A DNA stretch of 64,000 nucleotides from contig NC_049982.1 of the NCBI RefSeq assembly GCF_000003815.2, positions 18,715,534 through 18,779,533 of the forward strand, given 5' to 3'. The position numbers and the translations under genes were made by a program. Under the pieces are notes generated by a model. The model had not been told where the DNA came from, did not search any database, and was given only the letters and a program-made list of their open reading frames with translations. Each line of letters starts with the position of its first letter. The first letter of the stretch is position 1. The DNA is from Branchiostoma floridae (taxonomy: Eukaryota; Chordata; Leptocardii; Amphioxiformes; Branchiostomatidae). Positions 1-16,741 of this stretch are shown here, in pieces.

Positions 1-441
1 AGGGTGAACCTGCCGGAGTCACGTGTGCAGGTTAGGATAAACATTGTCATTACGGTTTACCCCAATAATAGAGGAGGTGAAGTTTTATGCACATCATGTT
101 TAAATTCAGCAAGTGAATATCGTCATTTTTTGCACGTTTTTGCAATCGCACATGTCCACATGTTCTAAATGAAGTCGACTATTGGTATTACATGAAAAAC
201 TAAAGGTAAATATCACTACTTGTATACAATGGGAGAAACAAAACAGCTAAAGCTAAGCTACCACTAAATCTATTGTTACACTAAATCTATTGCCCTCTCC
301 TCTCATTAAAACTAGTGTATGCGAATTTTCTGACAGCTTTTACTGTTACAACAAATAGACAGGTACATGTATAGCTTCAATTTGCTCCTGTCGGAAACTA
401 CTTCCAGGTACCAGCAAAGTTTTGAACACTATTTCCCACAG
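1..441 (+). other. 3' part of the last intron of the homeobox gene
   Basis: No coding signal is seen here. The stretch ends in a pyrimidine-rich tract and an AG directly before the homeodomain WFQNRR codons at 442, so it is read as the end of an intron whose start lies left of the window. An open frame running into it from 367 is intronic. Confidence 0.6.
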
Positions 442-777
442 GTCTGGTTCCAGAACCGCCGAGCAAAATGGCGGAAGCGGGAGAAGCACCTGCACGACAT
501 GGGAGACGTGGAATTTCCCGACGGTACCCGGGAACGTCTCCACTACGGACCCTTTTCACGGTTCGACCCCCTCGGGCATTTACCACCCTACCCCCTGCTA
601 GGTCTGTACCCACACCTCTTCCCGGCCCAGGGCAACCCTCTGCTCCTCAACATACCCAAAGCAGTGGGCTACGGAGCACCATTCATGGCCTTCCCAAAAA
701 AACCTGCCGAGAACGTTACTTGCCAGGCGCAGGAAACATCACCGGCTGAGTCAGAAAAGGAAGAAAAAGAGGACTGA
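442..777 (+). CDS. Paired-like homeodomain transcription factor, terminal coding exon (partial gene)
   Basis: This exon encodes the last 111 residues of a nuclear sequence-specific DNA-binding protein. It opens with homeodomain positions 47-60, VWFQNRRAKWRKRE: W48, F49, N51 and R53 of recognition helix 3 are present, and Q50 is the residue that tunes DNA specificity in paired-like proteins. The intron falls between homeodomain residues 46 and 47 in phase 0, the position typical of paired-class genes. The rest is a Pro/Leu/Gly/Tyr-rich tail (for example PPYPLLGLYPHLFP, residues about 53-66) and an acidic Ser/Glu/Lys end, closed by TGA at 775-777. No OAR/aristaless tail motif is visible. The earlier exons, with homeodomain 1-46, lie outside the window. 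The family cannot be fixed from 14 homeodomain residues; Arx, Alx, Vsx and amphioxus-specific paired-like genes all remain possible. Confidence 0.85.
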   Translation, partial: VWFQNRRAKWRKREKHLHDMGDVEFPDGTRERLHYGPFSRFDPLGHLPPYPLLGLYPHLFPAQGNPLLLNIPKAVGYGAPFMAFPKKPAENVTCQAQETSPAESEKEEKED

Positions 778-1565
778 ATGTGCTAAAAAGATATACTACA
801 TTGTATTAGGCTAGCGCCTGAGGCGTCGCCAAAAACAATGAAATTTCTTTATGTGTATATTGTGCTAGATTTCCACATATTTGTGATATCCACTGCTAGA
901 TTTTATTTATTTTCTATTGGCTATTAATTATTTGTCTTCGAGCAATTTGGCATCCGACATCAGTTCTTTACATGCTTTAAAATTAAGTGCAACGTGAGAT
1001 ATTTTCTCCGTGTCCTTGGACCGGAGTTCGAAAACAGCTGCAGTCACTTGATGTATACTATAGCTCCTCTAGTCTGTTTGATAAACCATTGGCAGTACAA
1101 CGTTAAACGTTCATCATAAAGAATTGAATGCTAACGTTTGCTACTGACTTTAGACACTTTTGTATTTATAATTAGGAGGAGAGTAGATCTAGGTTTACCA
1201 AATTGTGTAGACAATGTTCCATCGTTCGTAAGTTCGTCAGGGAAGAGAGAACATTGCTATCTCTAACCTTAAGAATTCACGAGTGCTTAGTTCTGATGTC
1301 GTGTTGTCAATTATTGCCTCTTGTACGATATTCCACTTAGACGTCGTGTATATTACTATGTCTAAAACATCCACTCCCACCTTTTTTCACACCTGTAGAG
1401 AATGGCATGGAGTGTTGGCTGCATCGTACAAATTTGCGACAAAAATCATCAGTCAATACTGTGTTTGGCGTCTAGCTGACATTATTATGACTCTTGAGTA
1501 ACAAACACGAACGTGTACATTCCTTTATTAAGAAGTGAATAAATGTCTGGTGTGACAAATGTGTG
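778..1565 (+). other. 3'UTR of the homeobox gene
   Basis: This non-coding AT-rich stretch follows the TGA and runs to the first good poly(A) site. A 72-codon open frame inside it (1283-1501) resembles no protein I recognise and is taken as chance. The exact cleavage point is unknown, probably about 15-25 bases after the AATAAA at 1538. Confidence 0.55.
1538..1543 (+). terminator. Poly(A) signal AATAAA of the homeobox gene
   Basis: A canonical AATAAA is followed within 10-25 bases by a GT-rich element (TGTCTGGTGTG, then TGTGTGTAT), the usual layout of a cleavage and polyadenylation site. It is the first AATAAA noticed downstream of the stop codon. Confidence 0.65.
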
Positions 1566-6858
<5,293 letters not shown>

Positions 6859-6931
6859 CGCCCAATGTGGGGCTCGAACCCACGACCCTGGGATTAAGAG
6901 TCCCATGCTCTACCGACTGAGCTAACCGGGC
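6859..6931 (-). tRNA. tRNA-Lys (anticodon CTT)
   Basis: Read on the minus strand this is a complete 73-nt cloverleaf. The acceptor stem is GCCCGGT/ATTGGGC with two G-U pairs and discriminator G. The D-arm carries the A-box-like TAGCTCAGTCGG, and the anticodon loop CTCTTAA has CTT at 6896-6898. The T-arm is GTGGG-TTCGAGC-CCCAC (B box). No intron is present, and CCA is not encoded, as usual in eukaryotes. A T5 tract (plus-strand A5, 6846-6850) lies about 9 bases downstream and suits RNA polymerase III termination. The gene should supply lysine for AAG codons. Confidence 0.96.
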
Positions 6932-7036
6932 GATTCTACCTCTGTAGGTGTCATGAAAATTATATTCTTTAAAAATTATAAACGCTGGCTGCTCGCTAAA
7001 ATCCAAAATACAGCCAATTGTAGTTACTGACTCCCT

Positions 7037-7096
7037 GTACCATAGCCCCCTGTACCATAGCCCCTTGTACCATAGCCCCTTGTACCATAGCCCCCT
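7037..7096. repeat. Four-copy 15-bp minisatellite
   Basis: The unit GTACCATAGCCCCYT occurs four times in direct order without spacing, followed by a degenerate start of a fifth copy. Because 15 is a multiple of three, the minus strand shows a repeated GLWYK/R pentapeptide. The surrounding open frame runs into the tRNA-Lys gene and is not considered a protein. Confidence 0.9.
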
Positions 7097-7848
7097 GTGC
7101 CACACCCCCATTGTTGCACCTGTCAGCTGCCTTCCTTTGGGTGGGCAAATCGTTGCTTCCAAACAAACAAAACAATAAACGCTGTCATCGGGACGGCAGG
7201 AAAATTGTGTTTTCATGCGGCAAACATCAGATTATCCTTTCCCTACAGAACACCAGAAACCTGTTTTTTTTTATTTATTGTCTTAAATATATATATAAAG
7301 TTTCCTGTAGGTCGACCAATATTCCTCAGTGTTGTACTCTTGTACCAATGAAAGAAAACTGCCCCCCTCCCCAAGGCAGTTTTACCGCGCCGAAATTCCC
7401 GCCAAAACGATCACGTGACTGCCATGCGACCGCCGAGGTCAGTGACGCAAACGAATGGAGGGCAAAAGGCTGCAGCACTGCTTGGTGACACACGGAATTT
7501 CAATTCTCGACATTAAGCCACGTATGACTTGTCTTATCGAATGTTTTCGTCATTGGTCACATGTACAGATCATCAGGTTTGGGCAATTTCGAACGAGAGC
7601 GCATGTATGATTCAAATTGCCCTCCTTGGTAGACCTGGCCTTGACCAGTGAAGTTTCAAGAAAATAATATGATTGCTGTGTGCAATCAAACCATTAGAGG
7701 ATGAACATCGTTTCGATTTTAAACGAGATCAGTGTTGAGAACTCTTGAAATGGCACAAGACTAGGATACTTTTAGCGGCTGCTTCACGTGAATACCGTGT
7801 AAAATTGAATCTAAAAATAAAAAAAATGCTGGTCATGCTGGGCGACTC

Positions 7849-7903
7849 ACCCGATCTTGGGCTCGAACTCACGACCCTAGGACTAAGCTATCAAAAATCG
7901 GGC
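7849..7903 (-). pseudogene. tRNA-Lys-derived pseudogene with internal deletion
   Basis: The minus strand reads as a shortened copy of the tRNA-Lys gene 0.9 kb away. The acceptor stem GCCCGAT/ATCGGGT still pairs (one G-U), the start of the D-arm (TAGCTTAGTC) is recognisable, and GGGTCGTGAGTTCGAGCCC keeps the T-arm loop. About 30 bases covering the rest of the D-arm and most of the anticodon arm, including the anticodon, are missing. The T-stem is mispaired. It cannot fold as a cloverleaf and should not be functional. A local duplicate or a remnant of a tRNA-derived SINE are both possible. Confidence 0.7.
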
Positions 7904-8580
7904 GCAGCTTTGGTAGTTTGTCTAAGGTTCAACTTTGTTCCGAAAATGAAATTCCAATGGCAATGCATCATTTTAGCGTATTGCACGCACAGGGCTATCG
8001 CCAGGAGGCGCCTTTGCATAGACACGTTTCTGTGTCTTTGCATAGGCACGCTTCTCATTGTGCTTCACGAGTCACGACTCTCGTCAGATACTTTATACCG
8101 TTCACTTCGCTAAGGTGGTTATTCTTAGACTTATCTCACTACAAATAATCTTGGGGGAAAATACTAAGTTTACTAAGACACCTTTTAGACCAATCTGCTT
8201 GAATCGTCCCGGTCCCTTACATGATCTTACATATCGCGATGCTAATCAGAATCATCTGGTGTACAGACGAAAATCAACATACAACTTTACTGCTTTGTAA
8301 AATGTTCGTGAGTTGCTTTTTCCCCAAAGGCAATCCTTTGTTTATAATGTTTCCCCAGTCATCTGATCTTGGTTTATTCCAAAGCGAAATGACGAGGTAA
8401 AATGATTGAGGCTAACTAAGTTAAGAAACTAAACCCCGTTACCGTTACCCAGGCCATTCCCTAAATATAAAAACTCTCTTACGTATTCAATTAAGCTCTG
8501 GTGTTTGCTTATTCATTTTTATATAATACAAAATAGCATCAATATTGTTGATATGTGTGATTGCGAGCATAGTTAATTTA

Positions 8581-9420
8581 GGACTGGAAGTCGGAGCATC
8601 CAGTCACATGCCATGACGTCAGAGCTGGTGACGTACGAATCGGTTGACCGATCAGCCTCGTTCTGATGCGCAGGTTGAACTTGATCTGACGCGCCACACA
8701 ATTTACCCATAATTCTCAGATCGGGACGTGCATGACGTGCTGAACGTGTGCCGTTTCAGTAGCGAGGCCCGTTGGGCCACCACCACAACCCCCTTTGTCT
8801 CCCGAGAAGATTATAGAACCACGAGGAGAACGCGCAAGACGGGTAGGTACCGAGACTTTGGCGCGAACTGCCTGAAACCGCCTCCGACAGGTCCGTGAAC
8901 TAGATTCAGGGACGCCTAGGGTCGTGCGAGGATAGCGTGCCCCAGTTCTGGTGACAGTGGTGGAAGGATATTCTTTCCGTCGGCTGCTTTCGCGATTTTC
9001 GCCTGAATTTCTCCACTTCGGACGATCCTGCAGTTATCAGGGGAAGTCTGATTAATACTACAGTCGACCCTGACGTGGAGAAGGGAACGCAGTGGCAGTT
9101 TTTCCTCAACTAGAGTGGGGAACATATTATACGCGTGTGGGAGTCAATCGGGGTTATCGTGGCCTACTTTCGAGACACTGGGGCACAAAATGGCGCAGCT
9201 ATACAGAAGGAAGGGATGTCTGTACAAAGGTAAAAACTTGTGCGAAAAGCGACAATTTTGGGCGTAGAATTCCGGGGCAGAGGTCCCACGTGGTGGGGTC
9301 AAGGCTAAAGTCATCCATCTTGGTAATCCGACACCTGACAGAAACGGCGGCCTCTTGCGTCTTCGGCCAACAGAGGGGCACTTGGCGGGTAAATTTCTCA
9401 CTCTTTTTCTTCGCTTTTTA
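8581..9420. promoter_or_regulatory. CpG-rich block with a perfect CRE; possible promoter of an unknown transcript
   Basis: CpG dinucleotides are far denser here than in most of the window; I count roughly 34 in the first 360 bases. A palindromic TGACGTCA lies at 8614-8621, with further ACGT half-sites nearby. Possible plus-strand 5' splice sites occur in ACGG|GTAGGT near 8842 and AAAG|GTAAAA near 9229. No recognisable coding sequence follows. It could be an unmethylated promoter with non-coding first exons, or only CpG-rich intergenic DNA. Confidence 0.3.
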
Positions 9421-12400
9421 GCTTGAACTCGTGCTTATATTCCGTCGTAAAGTAGGGGTTTTTGGTCACGGTGTTTGTAATTATGTAAGGAGGCAAAACT
9501 GTGCGCAGTTAAGGCCACGTGGTTGGGGCATGTGCCATAAGCAAAGGGAGTGCCATACTTGTCGGGGAATATCATGGTGCCATTGTCTATTTTTGTAAGA
9601 TTTCCGTGCATCGCTAATGTCGAGTGTGTACCAAGGCGTTACTCTCATTAAAGTCCTTTTTACTAGCATGCAATCCACAATAGCTGTTTCTAGTTTAATT
9701 ATACACGAAACAACTATTTGTCTGGGAGAAATCTTGATCATTATCAAACTTTATGGTTTCAATCGGATGTAGTAGTGGTATTCCCGCCATTTTCTCCAAG
9801 GGAAATACTGCTTAAGAAACGAAATAAAACGAAATATCAACCCAAAACTATTCCAAAGAACTCACTCCACCCATTCTATCCCTAATGCCTATTTCTAAGA
9901 GAGGAAGACATGAAAAAGTAATGAAAGAAGCCAACTAATCAAAGGTAAGTGACTGGCATATTCAGTCAATCCTTTCTGCATAGCATAAGATGGACCTGAG
10001 ATGTTTTATTCTGTCGGGTGAGAGTTCTAACTGACTGGTTTTGTCATAAGAAGAAGGTTATGTAGGTATTGTCTAGAAGTCGGCAATCAACAGACGACGT
10101 AAATGCGAAATGAACTCGGAACGTCTGGCTTCTATGCAAACGAGGACGAACAAATGGTTGGTTATTCCACCACCTGTCACGAGCAAGGGGCGCCATCTTG
10201 GATTTTCGTACCTAAGACTATCCTAATTTTTTTATAGTCACATGATTCCTTTCTATAAAAAAAAGAACGCCACTGAAGTCTATGATATCTTACACAATGT
10301 TTATATGTTTATGCCCAGACTAGTTATTTGCTGCATGGTCGACGAGATTTTAGAGTTGTTGTAAGGTAAGGTAAGATACGGTGAGGAAGGCTTCTTTTTT
10401 ACCTTCGTATGAAGAATATTTTTTCCGCAGTCTAGGCTATGAGAGGAACATAAACGCATTTGTTTTAAAGACTGTATATACGTGCAGTGACCAGACGAAT
10501 ATGTTTTCATATATTTACGAGAGACTAACTAATGGGGTTATGCATGAAAAATCGCGGCCTTGGAGAATTCTTGTGCATATTTCTAAATATCTATTGAACG
10601 TGGGATATCTCCCTATTTCGTCTATATTCTAGTATAGTGATATGTGAGTGTGTCAGCTGTTACACTAGATAAGTAGAACTAAAAGCCAAAAATATGTGTG
10701 CAGGAACTAAATCTTGTGCTAGAAATTTGGTCAAAAAAAGAAATTGTTCACTGATGGTCTTCAGGAACCTTCAGGAACCTTATCTCGAGCACGTTGGTCA
10801 TTTTTCTTAAGACTTCTGGTATCCGATCTAACGGCTGCCATTGTCTTACAACTTTCTTTAATACTAAATTATAAGCGGATGGATAGTAATAAAGCCCGGT
10901 AATTACGGATTCTACAGTAATTATAGTTAAAACGATTCTGTTAGAATTTTGGGAAAGGCACGATGGGAAAGGAGTAATTCGCAACGGGTAGAAATATTTG
11001 GATGTACGTAGGATTTTGTCAACATTGCATGTTGATGCATAAGTCCATGCAAAGGGGTAATAACTGTACCCAAAAATGTTGCTGTTTACTGATGTGAACT
11101 CTTCAGTGCTGAATTAAATTTGGCATGAACAATATAGACGACTAGTCAAGTGACCGGATGCTTCCTTATAGAATTTGGAATTACAAGCTGCGTGCTTGTT
11201 ATAATTTTTTTTGGATCTTGGTGAAAATATTTTGCTAAATGAATAAAATTCATTTGTCAAGTAAATGAAAAGCACAAAGTATAACCGAGTCACAGCCTCA
11301 CGTTGAACCACCTTCAATGGCGCCATGCATGATAATCCATACATACTTTCAACGAAATATCACAAAGGTTCCGTATCAGGACCGAATAATGGTTTCCCCC
11401 TTTTGCCGAAATTTCACAAGATCAGGGTACGAATTTTCACTGCTATGTACAGTTAGGAAGGAATCTAGCCGAAGGACCTGTTACAAGTTTTCTCTCGGTA
11501 CTGGCCCGGCGCCCTCCCCCTCTCCCCGCCATTGTACTTCTGGCTTCCGGCCGACGTGCTACAGATTCCATTGGCGCTCCATTTCGAGCTGGGGTGGTGT
11601 CCGCACAGTTGGTCGGTGGCATTCGCCTCTGTTTCGCGCGCAAGATGTGATGTTAGTCCTGCTCCTGTGCGTGTGACAGCGGCTGATGCACCGGCCAAAA
11701 CGTCGTCGTTGGAACCCCCCCCCCCCCAACACCAACTGTGAACACGCTTAGTTCTCTACGACTGTAATGATACATGTAAGTTAGCAATCTACTGTCTGGA
11801 TAAATAAAAGAGACTATCTCCCAGCCAGAGGAGTAGTCAATGGAATTCGGAAGCAGACATACAGCAAGAAGAAAAACGCAAAGGTATAAAAATACGCCTG
11901 TAGTAGAAGGGCTCCAGGAAAAAAAATAATTCACCTTGTTGTATTACTACAGTCAGCAATGTCTCATCATTAATCATCACATTCGATGACAATGATTAAA
12001 CGTATCTCAGTCACTGTAAAAACCATAAATACACGACGGATCGGAGTATGTGGACTATGATATCTTTTTACTTTTTAGAAGTTCCTTGGCATAGAAATCA
12101 ACTGTTTAAGTTTAATCAGTAAACTATCATTATTACGTAAGTGTGTTACCGGCATGGGTATTGCTGTAACCCTAGGACAAAAAAATCATTTGTCATTATA
12201 GATCATTATATAGCTTGGAAGGACCCCCCAACTTTGTTGGGTGCAAATGACACTTCCTATGGTAGGCATTTCCTTGATGACACTGCACTATGGGTACGTT
12301 ACCTCATCGGCTACGAGACAACCGTTTAGTTGCCGACATGTACACCACTACAGTTTGCACGGGTCAAGGTAGAGATTTGAGGTGCATGCCAAAGATCAAA

Positions 12401-15294
12401 AGACCACAACAAGTTAACAGTTTCCAGAGCTCAAGTTTCATACATATGTGTTTGATTTTGGTCATTTCGTCCCTACAAGTGTAGATTGGATCTCAAAATA
12501 AAAGTGCTTTTTGAAACATCAGAATGTTTAAGTAGGCAGATGGCAACCCTCCTAGTGTGTAAAAATCAAAGTTATTCTTCAAATTCGAGTAAACGGTATG
12601 TAGCAATTTCCTTCAGTAACTGATACATTGGAGTTTCTAACCAATTTTTCAAACTGATCTTGAGTCGATCAAAAACAGTGCTGCTTATTCAATTCTCCAT
12701 GGATGTCATTGCACTCGTGTAGAAAACGCGGTGCCCAATGATCTGATCAGTTCAAGTGTACATGTCATGCATGGCCTGGTTTAGACTATAGTTGATAGTT
12801 TGTATTACATTATGTGTAGCATTCGCTAAGATCTATCAATGGGATGGGATACTATATAGAAACTTGCATTCTCCTTACATGTATAAGGGCAACACAGTAA
12901 CTTGCTATACAACCACTACCGAAAAGCAGCTCCGGTCTTTGAAATAACAATGTTGAACACTACAACAGAATATTTTTGCTGCCCTTATGTGCGATCTGTT
13001 CAATTATTCAGCCAACCTGTTAAGCCATTCCCATATGGGCGGCCAGTTGTTCACACTGGACTATATTGATGAAAAGTTGTAATGGACTAGCCAACACATA
13101 TCAAAACATCAGTACATAGTTTAGATCTCATCTAATTACACCGTGACCAATCAAACTAGATAGCATATGGCATTTGATTTATGACATTATATAATATCTA
13201 GAGAGAAATTTGTCGTCGGCATTTACGATCACATATTATTGATGGTCCGAGAAAGCCGAGGGAACTTCGGAATGTTTTCATCTGCAGCTTCGTTCCTTAG
13301 TTAAAGCAGCTATTCACAGGTGCAAAATTACCATTGCTAGGGTTTCATTCCACTAAGTTATATTCTTATATGCTCCTTCATTTCCTCATTTTCCTATTAT
13401 AGTAATACGGCTGTCCGCAGAAAGAAAGCAAACTCGGAAGACTACTGTAGGAACTGAAAATCCTGTTCACTTTGGCAAATGATGATAGTTCGATACAGCG
13501 TTGCGTACACACATACGCCGGTCTTCTGGAGTTTGACCCCGCCATGTTGCAGTGCAGCAAGTTGTAAACAAGTCGAGGTCACCGAGACAATCAGTCATGA
13601 ATAGATTCGTCATGATATCCAAGCAGATGTTGGGTGGAGCTAAATATTTTGCTAGCCGCCCTTATCTGACAACTGGGCTCCCGAACTAGAAGGCCTGGCT
13701 GTACATATGCGTGGCTCGGCGCCACTGGTGCACGATCGACCTTCAGGGGAAGTTGTAATATGTATACTAAATAAGTTAGCATGGGAAACGAGACTATCAA
13801 TCATGAACCAGAGCATTTGATGGCTTCGTAACTTCAAGCGAAGTACCGAATGGTTTCTTTAGTCTGGTCTGTCTGTATGTATAGTCTTTAGTGACCCTTT
13901 GTAATCATTGCCTCGAGAGCTATTATCAAAGTGGAACAAACCGGCTCACTGTCATGGGAACATGGACAAGTTGATACAGGTAAGGCGTGCCAGGTAAGTG
14001 CCATTGAAACGTGTGTAACTACCTCCAGGCAATGTCGGTGTTGATTTGTTTGTTCAACCGATCGGGGCGTCGACTGTATTGGCACAACATGTGGGCATGA
14101 AGCAGAGGTTTTTGCCTGCTCATAAACAGTGAAATGGAGTTCATGTTTTTTTCTGCGCATATACCTTGCTTTACAAGTGTATCATAACGAGAATAATGGA
14201 CAGCCACTCCATTGGAGTATGGGGGGTCTACCATACATCCAAATAAAAGGCTTTCGACTGATGATTAAGGATATGCTATACGATTTTATGAGATATTTAG
14301 TGCTCAAATTTCCTTTTCCCTATTAATACCTACTTCGTTACAAGGATCTTGGGCCAGAGGGCAAGGGATGGTTAAAACAGATTACAGCGGCTAAGTCTTT
14401 ATGGAGGTTTCATGGACGTCTCCTGTCCTTGGTTCCAATAAGGATCTTCTCAAGGCCGAACGCGTTGGCACTAATAGTCTTCAACAGCATAACCTGATAT
14501 GACATTGTAAAGTGCACTGCAGAATGAAGACGAGCTCTGCCTGAGGCTGTCGTTATTTCTGGCAGCTACTAGTATATGATTTTGTGACAAGCCTAAGTTA
14601 GCAGCGAAGATAAACATTTGGCGCTATGTATGACGGCACTTCTGATGCCTTGTTGGTATTGCATAACATGTGGCAACGCCTTCAACAGTAAGAAAACCTG
14701 TTACTATACAACTCTGATACTGGCATGTGTAATACAGTACAGTGCAGTACAATACAAACAATACAATGCAGTACAGTACAATACAACACAGAACAGTACA
14801 GTATACAGTATAAACACAATGCAGCACTAAAACGTCCACACCTTTATTCTATCCGTCCATGACCCTACCGCATGCTTGAGTGAAGTCGGATATCCTTTTC
14901 CAGATGAAGTGAATGCAGGGATTCCCGATGGGTGACGTAATGTCAAGTTGATCGGCGTGATGACAGAAAATACAAAAGTTATTGATTCCAAGTCCAGAGA
15001 CGCACGTGTCGTGCCATACACCTGTCAATCATCGTTACCGCCATATATACAGCTCAGACACACAAAAAAGGCAGATACATGCACCTGAAAATAATCTCTA
15101 CGGCCTACAGTAATCTTTCCTGACCTACACATACACTGAAACAACTACAGTACTTACAGCTAAGGCGACAATGTTTTGATTAAAAAATGACAGCCAGGGA
15201 TAGAAAATTAATGCACACAACGCCCTCTGCATGTTTTGTACTAGCTGTTATGCTTTGAATCTATGCATCTACATTTTCTTTTAATATAGACTTA
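9421..15294. other. Intergenic DNA without a recognised gene
   Basis: I see no supported gene here. A GC-richer stretch lies near 11500-11760 with a CCATTGG box and a C run, and a pentamer-like simple repeat lies at 14733-14825. Open frames of 60-120 codons overlap on both strands and match no family I know. Confidence 0.45.
14733..14825. repeat. Degenerate ACAGT/ACAAT simple repeat
   Basis: The stretch is built from imperfect repeats of ACAGT, ACAAT and close variants (ACAGTGCAGT, ACAATACAA, ACAGTATACAGT). Both strands show long Cys/Tyr- or Asn/Gln-rich open frames through it, which are by-products of the repeat. Confidence 0.75.
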
Positions 15295-16043
15295 GGCCCC
15301 GTTCATGATACGAAAAGTGAAACGGTTCTATCGGTTAGGCCTGGAAATCCGACAGCGAGCGACCAGAAACAGCTTCCGTTTTGCGTTCACGATGCAAACT
15401 TGCAAACCGTTTCAGTTCCTTGACAACGCGCGACAAGGCCCCGTAAATGCATCATTGTGACATCCAAAGCTGTTCTTCATACCTGCATAGACTTATACTT
15501 CTGTGTCAGATTGTTGGTCTTTGATCGAAATTGAACCAATGTCTTACTGTATTCGAAGCTGGGTTCTGTTATGACATTGAAAATGCCTCTGAAAACATTG
15601 TGGTCCCGATATATGCCATGCTATGACATTTCCACTGGATCTGCTGACACATTCCCTTTGCGATATCAGGACTGCTGGCTCCTCACTCGACTAGGTGGCG
15701 GCCCGATATTATAAAAACGAATTTTACAATTGAAAACACGGACGAAACACCCGAATGACAGATTAAAAATTGTACTTTTCCCCCGTGGCGCCCTCAAATA
15801 TGAACGCACATGCCCGGATGTAAAACGGATCGCGCCGCTATTGCGTTCATGATACAAATTCGCAATTCCGGATAAGGAAGAAACCGTTTCAATACTACCT
15901 CGCGAGGTGGTTCCGAACAAACCGTTTCCTATCGCTTCAGATCCGTTTCGGACCGTCCATGATGACAAAACTTATCCGTTTCAGCTGGCCTAACCGATAG
16001 TAACCGATAGAACCGTTTCATTTTTTGTATCATGAACGGGGCC
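15295..16043. mobile_element. Non-autonomous TIR element, 749 bp, Harbinger-like ends
   Basis: The ends are inverted repeats beginning GGCCCCGTTCATGATAC. The match continues for about 47 bp with a few differences up to CTATCGGTTAGGCC. The right end carries an extra local duplication of CCGATAGTAA. The left flank is TTA and the right flank TAA, consistent with a TA or TWA target site. Inside are several further copies, in both orientations, of the subterminal words GTTCATGAT and AACCGTTTC. No transposase is encoded. A GGCC-type end with a three-base TWA target is typical of PIF/Harbinger, but a 2-bp TA target (Tc1/mariner-like) cannot be excluded. Confidence 0.8.
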
Positions 16044-16129
16044 TAAAAGTAACAATACTGATACCGTCGATTATAATTTAATGCTTTAATACGTTTGGAC
16101 AGTAATGGTGGTGTGTCCTGTCACAAGCT

Positions 16130-16201
16130 AGCAGCGTGGCGCAGTGGAAGCGTGCTGGGCCCATAACCCAGAGGTCGGTGGATCGAAACCACCCGCTGCT
16201 A
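16130..16201 (+). tRNA. Initiator tRNA-Met (anticodon CAT)
   Basis: This is a complete 72-nt cloverleaf with perfect acceptor stem AGCAGCG/CGCTGCT. It has the initiator hallmarks: an A1-T72 end pair, three G-C pairs closing the anticodon stem (CTGGG-CCCATAA-CCCAG, anticodon 16162-16164), and GATCGAAAC in the T-arm in place of the usual TTCGAAT. The sequence is close to the vertebrate initiator tRNA. It starts cytosolic translation. No run of four T occurs until 16348, far from the 3' end, so termination would have to use a weak or distant site. Confidence 0.97.
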
Positions 16202-16741
16202 CACAGGACATGCTACTGTTTCATTCGACCTTTGTCATACTTCATGAGAAATGCAAATGTACTGTAAACTTTAATTCTATTTCAATCGCAACAATATTAA
16301 TACGACACGCATGGGGCACCATGCAAAATCACGCACCACACAACATATTTTATAATCTACTCAAGGAGCCTTGTTTGTTTTATTGTTCATTGACTCCTTT
16401 AGTTGTTGACATATCAATGCAACAACTACTCTTCCAGGAGTAATACACATAATACTTGGACACATACAGTTTGTTACATACACAACATATAACATGTCAA
16501 TAAAAAATCATCAAACAAACGCATGTGCTTTGCTCCACTATACTATGATCCTATAGTTAGAAATCGCACAGTCCCTCGAAATAGAAAGAGGGTGGTATAA
16601 GAGTGTGCGAAAGAATTTGTAGAAATGATAATTATCCTTATTATAAAAGCAATTTCAATACGAAAACAAAACATGGCGATCAAGGATGCTGGCAGGATTA
16701 GGACATATCCATGCGTACAGAACGCACTCAATGTGTATCCC

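Larger units (their letters stand above)
6932..8580. other. Intergenic DNA with a short minisatellite and a tRNA relic
   Basis: Apart from the 15-bp tandem repeat at 7037-7096 and the tRNA-derived relic at 7849-7903, no gene was recognised. At about 8010-8065 two adjacent, diverged 25-base units each contain the octamer core TTTGCAT; this may be chance. Confidence 0.45.

Noticed and set aside
7037-7096. Short-unit repeat as a CRISPR array
   Set aside because: Units are 15 bp, directly adjacent and lack spacers, and the DNA is clearly eukaryotic.
15666-15968. 100-codon minus-strand ORF inside the TIR element as a transposase
   Set aside because: It is made largely of the element's subterminal repeats and shows no DDE or DNA-binding motif.
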